From assembly GCF_003971195.1 (NCBI RefSeq), contig NZ_CP034593.1:1550001-1614000 (forward strand): DNA of 64,000 bases. The letters run 5' to 3'. The notes beneath the pieces are model-generated. The model saw only the letters and a program-made list of their open reading frames with translations. It made no database searches and was not told the DNA's origin. Positions 60,881 through 64,000 of the stretch are shown here, piece after piece (position 1 is the first letter of the stretch; every line of letters begins with the position of its first letter). Source of the stretch: Flaviflexus ciconiae (GTDB lineage Bacteria; Actinomycetota; Actinomycetes; Actinomycetales; Actinomycetaceae). The position numbers and the translations under genes are program-made.

Positions 60881-62184
60881 TCTGTCGCCTCCGTGTTGAG
60901 GGCGCGGGCTCTGATAGAGACGACACGTCGGCCTTCCAGCTTCTCAACGGTGAGGGAGACGCCGTCGCTTTCGACCGTGTCCCCCACCTCGGGCAGGCGG
61001 CCCAGCTCGGTCATGATGTAACCGGCAAGCGTTTCGAAGGGTCCGTCGTCGGGAACGTTAATTCCGGCTTCGCGGGCAAGCTCATCGGGCCGCATATCGC
61101 CGGGAATCAACCAACCGTCTGCTGAAAACCGCGCGCGGAGCCTGCGCGGATCGTGCTCGTCGGCAACCTCGCCCACGATTTCTTCGACGCAGTCTTCGAG
61201 GGTCACGATCCCGGAGGTGCCTCCGTATTCGTCGAGCACCACCGCCATCTGCCCCGTGTCGCGCAGCTGAACGAGGAGGGGTGCAAGAGCCACCGTCTCG
61301 GGAACTCTCTCCACCTCTTTCATGAGGGATGAGGAAGTAACGGGAACATCGGCTCGCCTCTCGAACGGAATCGAGATCGCGCTCCGCAGGTTCACGAAGC
61401 CGCGAATGTCATCCAGGTCGTCGCCAACAACGGGGAACCGGGAGAACCCGGTCTTCCTAGCTAGCGAAATAACATCAGCTGCGCTGGCCTTGTGGTCGAT
61501 CCACTCAACGCGTCCCCGGTCCGTCATGACATCCACAGCGGTGAGGCGGCCAATACCAATGGAGCGCGTAAGCAAACGCGCGGTTGAGATATCGAGGGTT
61601 CCCATGTTCGCGCTACGCCGGACAAGGGCCACGAGCTCGGTCGCTGAACGAGCACCGGAAAGCTCCTCCGCCGGCTCAATTCCAAACTTGCGGATAATCC
61701 AGTTCGCCGACGAATTAAGGCCGACGATAATGGGCCGTAGCAAGGCCGTGAACATACCCTGGATTGGTGCAACGACGCCGGCCGTGGACAGCGGATCCGC
61801 GAGCGCCATGTTCTTCGGAATCAGCTCACCGAAGAGCATCGAGAACAGGTTGATGACGATCAGGGAGATAACGACCGCGAGGCCGATTGCGGCTGCCTGC
61901 GCCATGCCCGCCGACTGGAGTGGTCCTTCAAAGAGGTTTGCAAGGGCCTGCTGGGAGGTGTATCCCAGCAGGATTGTCGTCAGGGTAATGCCGACCTGCG
62001 CGGACGAGAGCTCGAGAGAAAGCTTCTTCAGGCCCTTGAGGGCAGCTGCGGCTCGCCGGTCACCGTCCTCAGCCTTCTTCTCAATCGTTCCGGGGTCCAG
62101 GGCAACAAGGGAGAACTCGGCTGCGACGAAAACAGCCGTTCCGGCAGTCAGAACTACGCCGAACACGAGGAGGAGTATGTCCAT
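60877..62184 (-). CDS. CNNM/hemolysin-family CBS-domain membrane protein, long form
   Basis: 435 residues. DUF21 domain (LLLVFGVVLTAGTAVFVAAEFSLV), CBS pair (VDVMTDRGRVEWI, FVNLRSAISIPF), followed by a CorC/HlyC transporter-associated domain (ARFSADGWLIPGDMRPDEL and GVSLTVEKLEGRRVVSI). The tandem long-short CNNM pair is common in actinobacteria. First gene of the pair; divergent from kgd with a 462-bp spacer. Confidence 0.9.
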   Translation of the reverse strand: MDILLLVFGVVLTAGTAVFVAAEFSLVALDPGTIEKKAEDGDRRAAAALKGLKKLSLELSSAQVGITLTTILLGYTSQQALANLFEGPLQSAGMAQAAAIGLAVVISLIVINLFSMLFGELIPKNMALADPLSTAGVVAPIQGMFTALLRPIIVGLNSSANWIIRKFGIEPAEELSGARSATELVALVRRSANMGTLDISTARLLTRSIGIGRLTAVDVMTDRGRVEWIDHKASAADVISLARKTGFSRFPVVGDDLDDIRGFVNLRSAISIPFERRADVPVTSSSLMKEVERVPETVALAPLLVQLRDTGQMAVVLDEYGGTSGIVTLEDCVEEIVGEVADEHDPRRLRARFSADGWLIPGDMRPDELAREAGINVPDDGPFETLAGYIMTELGRLPEVGDTVESDGVSLTVEKLEGRRVVSIRARALNTEATE

Positions 62185-62646
62185 AGTGACTTGATGCTAC
62201 CGTGCCCTGGCGCCCTACCGGGTGCGTTACGGGCACTTACGAGCAACATTGGCCCACGTCACTCCCCGTGGACCGGCCCCGTGCTGTGGCACCGGCCGTG
62301 ATAACCAGTCAAAGTCGCTCCACGGCTTCTTCTCGGCAAACCACGTCCCACGCTGGCGCAGAAGCTATCTCGCTCCCACCGCCGGGCTCTCAAGTTCAGG
62401 ATTGCGCGCTCACTCGCTCTCCTCTGTAAACGCCCCGCACGAGGCACTCCATGCAGAACAGAATGTGGCATTTGTGTGGATCTCGTGAGACTCAATCATG
62501 ACCGGCTCTTGACGGTGCCTCAAAAACCAATCCTGAGGAGCGGAAAACCGAGTCAATTTCGCGCTCCAATGGGTGGTCTGCGACAGAGGTCACCTAAACT
62601 GGATACGTTCCGCTGTTCATACACCTCGAAAGTAGGGCGACTAAAA
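62185..62646. other. Intergenic region between CNNM gene and kgd
   Basis: 462 bp, no credible gene. It must carry promoters in both directions, and it is the expected place for control of kgd, but no clear -35/-10, palindrome or riboswitch was recognised. Confidence 0.5.
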
Positions 62647-64000
62647 GTGTCCGACAATAGCAGACGACCGGACGAGGACTTCGGCGCTAATCAATGGTTC
62701 ATCGACGAGCTATACGCCAATTACCTCCAGGATCGTACGGCCGTACAGCCGCAGTGGCGCGAGCTGTTCCGGCGTTGGGAGAGGGAAGGTCGCAAGGCAA
62801 GCGTTCCGGCCCAGCCATCTCCCGAGTCCCAGGCGAGCGAATCCGCTCCCAAGGAGACCGCACCCAAGGCAAGCGCTTCCGCTCGCAGGGCTCAGCAGGA
62901 GCCCGACAATAGGAAGTCCGCTTCCGACCAGTCCCAGGTCCGATCGGACCTGCCGCCGGCTCCGCCGGTGGTCGCCACTCCCGCCACAACCCCCTATGCA
63001 GAGACATATGATCTCGCTCCAGCGGATGATGAGGGTGCGGATTCGACAACGAAGTTGCGCGGCGCAGCGGCCCGCACCGTCACGAACATGGAGAGCTCGC
63101 TCGGGATCCCCGTCGCAACCTCGGTTCGTGCCGTTCCCGCGAAGGTCCTGTTCGAGAACCGCGCGGTGATCAACACCCACCTGAAGAACAGTCGCGGCGG
63201 CAAGGTGTCGTTCACCCACCTCATCGGTTACGCCATGGTCGAGGCCCTCGTCGAGGTACCCGACATGAACAAGGCGTATTCGCAGACCGAGGACGGTAAG
63301 CCGGCGGTGCACGAGCCCGCACACGTCAACTTTGGTCTGGCTATCGACCTTCCGAAGCCCGATGGTTCCCGCACCCTTGTCGTTCCCTCGGTTAAGGCCG
63401 CGGAGACCATGGACTTCGTTCAGTTCTGGAGCGCCTACGAGGAGCTGGTCTCGAAGGCCCGCGACAATAAGCTCGGGGTCGAGGACTTCCAGGGGACCAC
63501 GGCGACACTGACAAACCCGGGTGGCATCGGAACCGTTCACTCGATCCCCCGTCTCATGAACGGCCAGGGAACGATTGTTGGCGTTGGCGCCATGACCTAC
63601 CCGGCGGAGTTCGCCGGGTCATCCGACCGGGCTCTAGCTCGCCTGGGGGTCTCCCGCGTCGTCACCCTGACGTCCACCTACGATCACAGGATCATCCAGG
63701 GCGCCGCCTCCGGCGAGTTCCTGCGTGCACTCGAAGAGAAGCTCACCGGGCGGGACGGATTCTACGACCGCGTCTTCACGGCGCTCCATGTTCCTTACGA
63801 GCCGGTCCGCTGGCAGAAGGACATCGAGTACGACGCGAAGCGCGAGATGGGTAAGCCAGCTCGTATTGCCGAGCTCATCCACGCCTACCGTTCCCGCGGC
63901 CACCTCATTGCCGACACGGATCCGCTGGCCTACCGCAACAGGCGACACCCGGACCTCGACATCACCCGGTACGGGCTAACCCTGTGGGATCTGGACCGGT
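62647..64000 (+). CDS. kgd: 2-oxoglutarate dehydrogenase/decarboxylase multifunctional enzyme Kgd, 5' part
   Basis: Open from GTG 62647 (SDNSRRPDEDFGANQWFIDELYANYLQD in blocks) to the window end, ~451 residues. The N-terminus matches actinobacterial OdhA/Kgd. An Ala/Ser/Pro/Lys-rich linker (~50-115) leads to an E2 succinyltransferase catalytic domain: IPVATSVRAVPAK, INTHLKNSRGGKVSFTHLI, TLTNPGGIGTVHSIPRLM, and the catalytic TYDHRIIQGAASG. The E1 part begins (KREMGKPARIAELIHAYRSRGHLIA in blocks) and continues outside. It links 2-oxoglutarate to the TCA cycle. AGTAGGG upstream is a weak ribosome binding site. Confidence 0.93.
   Translation, partial: MSDNSRRPDEDFGANQWFIDELYANYLQDRTAVQPQWRELFRRWEREGRKASVPAQPSPESQASESAPKETAPKASASARRAQQEPDNRKSASDQSQVRSDLPPAPPVVATPATTPYAETYDLAPADDEGADSTTKLRGAAARTVTNMESSLGIPVATSVRAVPAKVLFENRAVINTHLKNSRGGKVSFTHLIGYAMVEALVEVPDMNKAYSQTEDGKPAVHEPAHVNFGLAIDLPKPDGSRTLVVPSVKAAETMDFVQFWSAYEELVSKARDNKLGVEDFQGTTATLTNPGGIGTVHSIPRLMNGQGTIVGVGAMTYPAEFAGSSDRALARLGVSRVVTLTSTYDHRIIQGAASGEFLRALEEKLTGRDGFYDRVFTALHVPYEPVRWQKDIEYDAKREMGKPARIAELIHAYRSRGHLIADTDPLAYRNRRHPDLDITRYGLTLWDLDR

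Noticed and set aside
62710-63540. 276-residue minus-strand frame over kgd
   Set aside because: Antisense of the kgd E2 domain, whose frame is open from 62647 to the window end.

Overview
The window is chromosomal DNA from a high-G+C Gram-positive actinobacterium, most likely an Actinomycetales/Actinomycetaceae-like organism (genus not determinable from sequence alone). The signs are a complete GlgE (maltose-1-phosphate) alpha-glucan pathway, the mismatch endonuclease NucS, a Kgd/OdhA-type 2-oxoglutarate enzyme with a fused E2 domain, many GTG starts, and the conserved actinobacterial order argS-lysA-hom-thrC-thrB-rho-rpmE-prfA-prmC-tsaC-wecA-atpI-atpBEFHAGDC-DUF2550-nucS.

Layout. 1-12.9 kb: 3' end of glgX, trpS, three paralogous small lipoproteins, then glgE-treS-(maltokinase::glgB fusion), which makes maltose-1-phosphate from trehalose and builds and branches alpha-glucan. 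13.0-24.8 kb: a visibly A+T-richer defence island. It holds a NaeI-family endonuclease with a convergent cytosine-C5 methyltransferase, a decayed HNH gene, and a tightly overlapping five-gene minus-strand operon (Z1-domain helicase-like NTPase, PD-(D/E)XK protein, MORC/MutL-like GHKL ATPase, two unknown proteins). A second C5 methyltransferase, carrying an apparent frameshift, is divergent from that operon. 25-27.8 kb: a LacI regulator and a GH13 alpha-glucosidase. 27.8-35.3 kb: a thioredoxin-fold/TPR protein, a lipoprotein and an acidic-tailed membrane protein, divergent from a DivIVA-like coiled-coil protein; then a hydrolase, a zinc-binding small protein, nucS and DUF2550. 35.3-48.8 kb: ATP synthase, wecA, tsaC, prmC, prfA, rpmE, rho (all minus strand). 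49.2-50.65 kb: a complete IS256-family element with 8-bp target duplication, lying in the normally conserved thrB-rho gap. 50.9-57.2 kb: threonine/lysine genes and argS, with a divergent tRNA-Arg(CCG). 57.5-62.2 kb: glycerophosphodiesterase, M23 peptidase, two CNNM/CBS membrane proteins. 62.6 kb to the end: 5' part of kgd.

The most notable system is the MORC-like ATPase/Z1 helicase/nuclease operon with its methyltransferase. A recurrent oddity is that four genes (C5 methyltransferase 2, atpD, atpB N-terminus, HNH gene) are each put back in frame by adding one base in a G/C run. Because atpD is essential or nearly so, base-calling error in homopolymers is a serious explanation for at least part of this; the HNH gene also has a nonsense codon and a lost catalytic His and looks truly decayed. 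All functional calls are by recognition of motifs and family resemblance; no searches were run.
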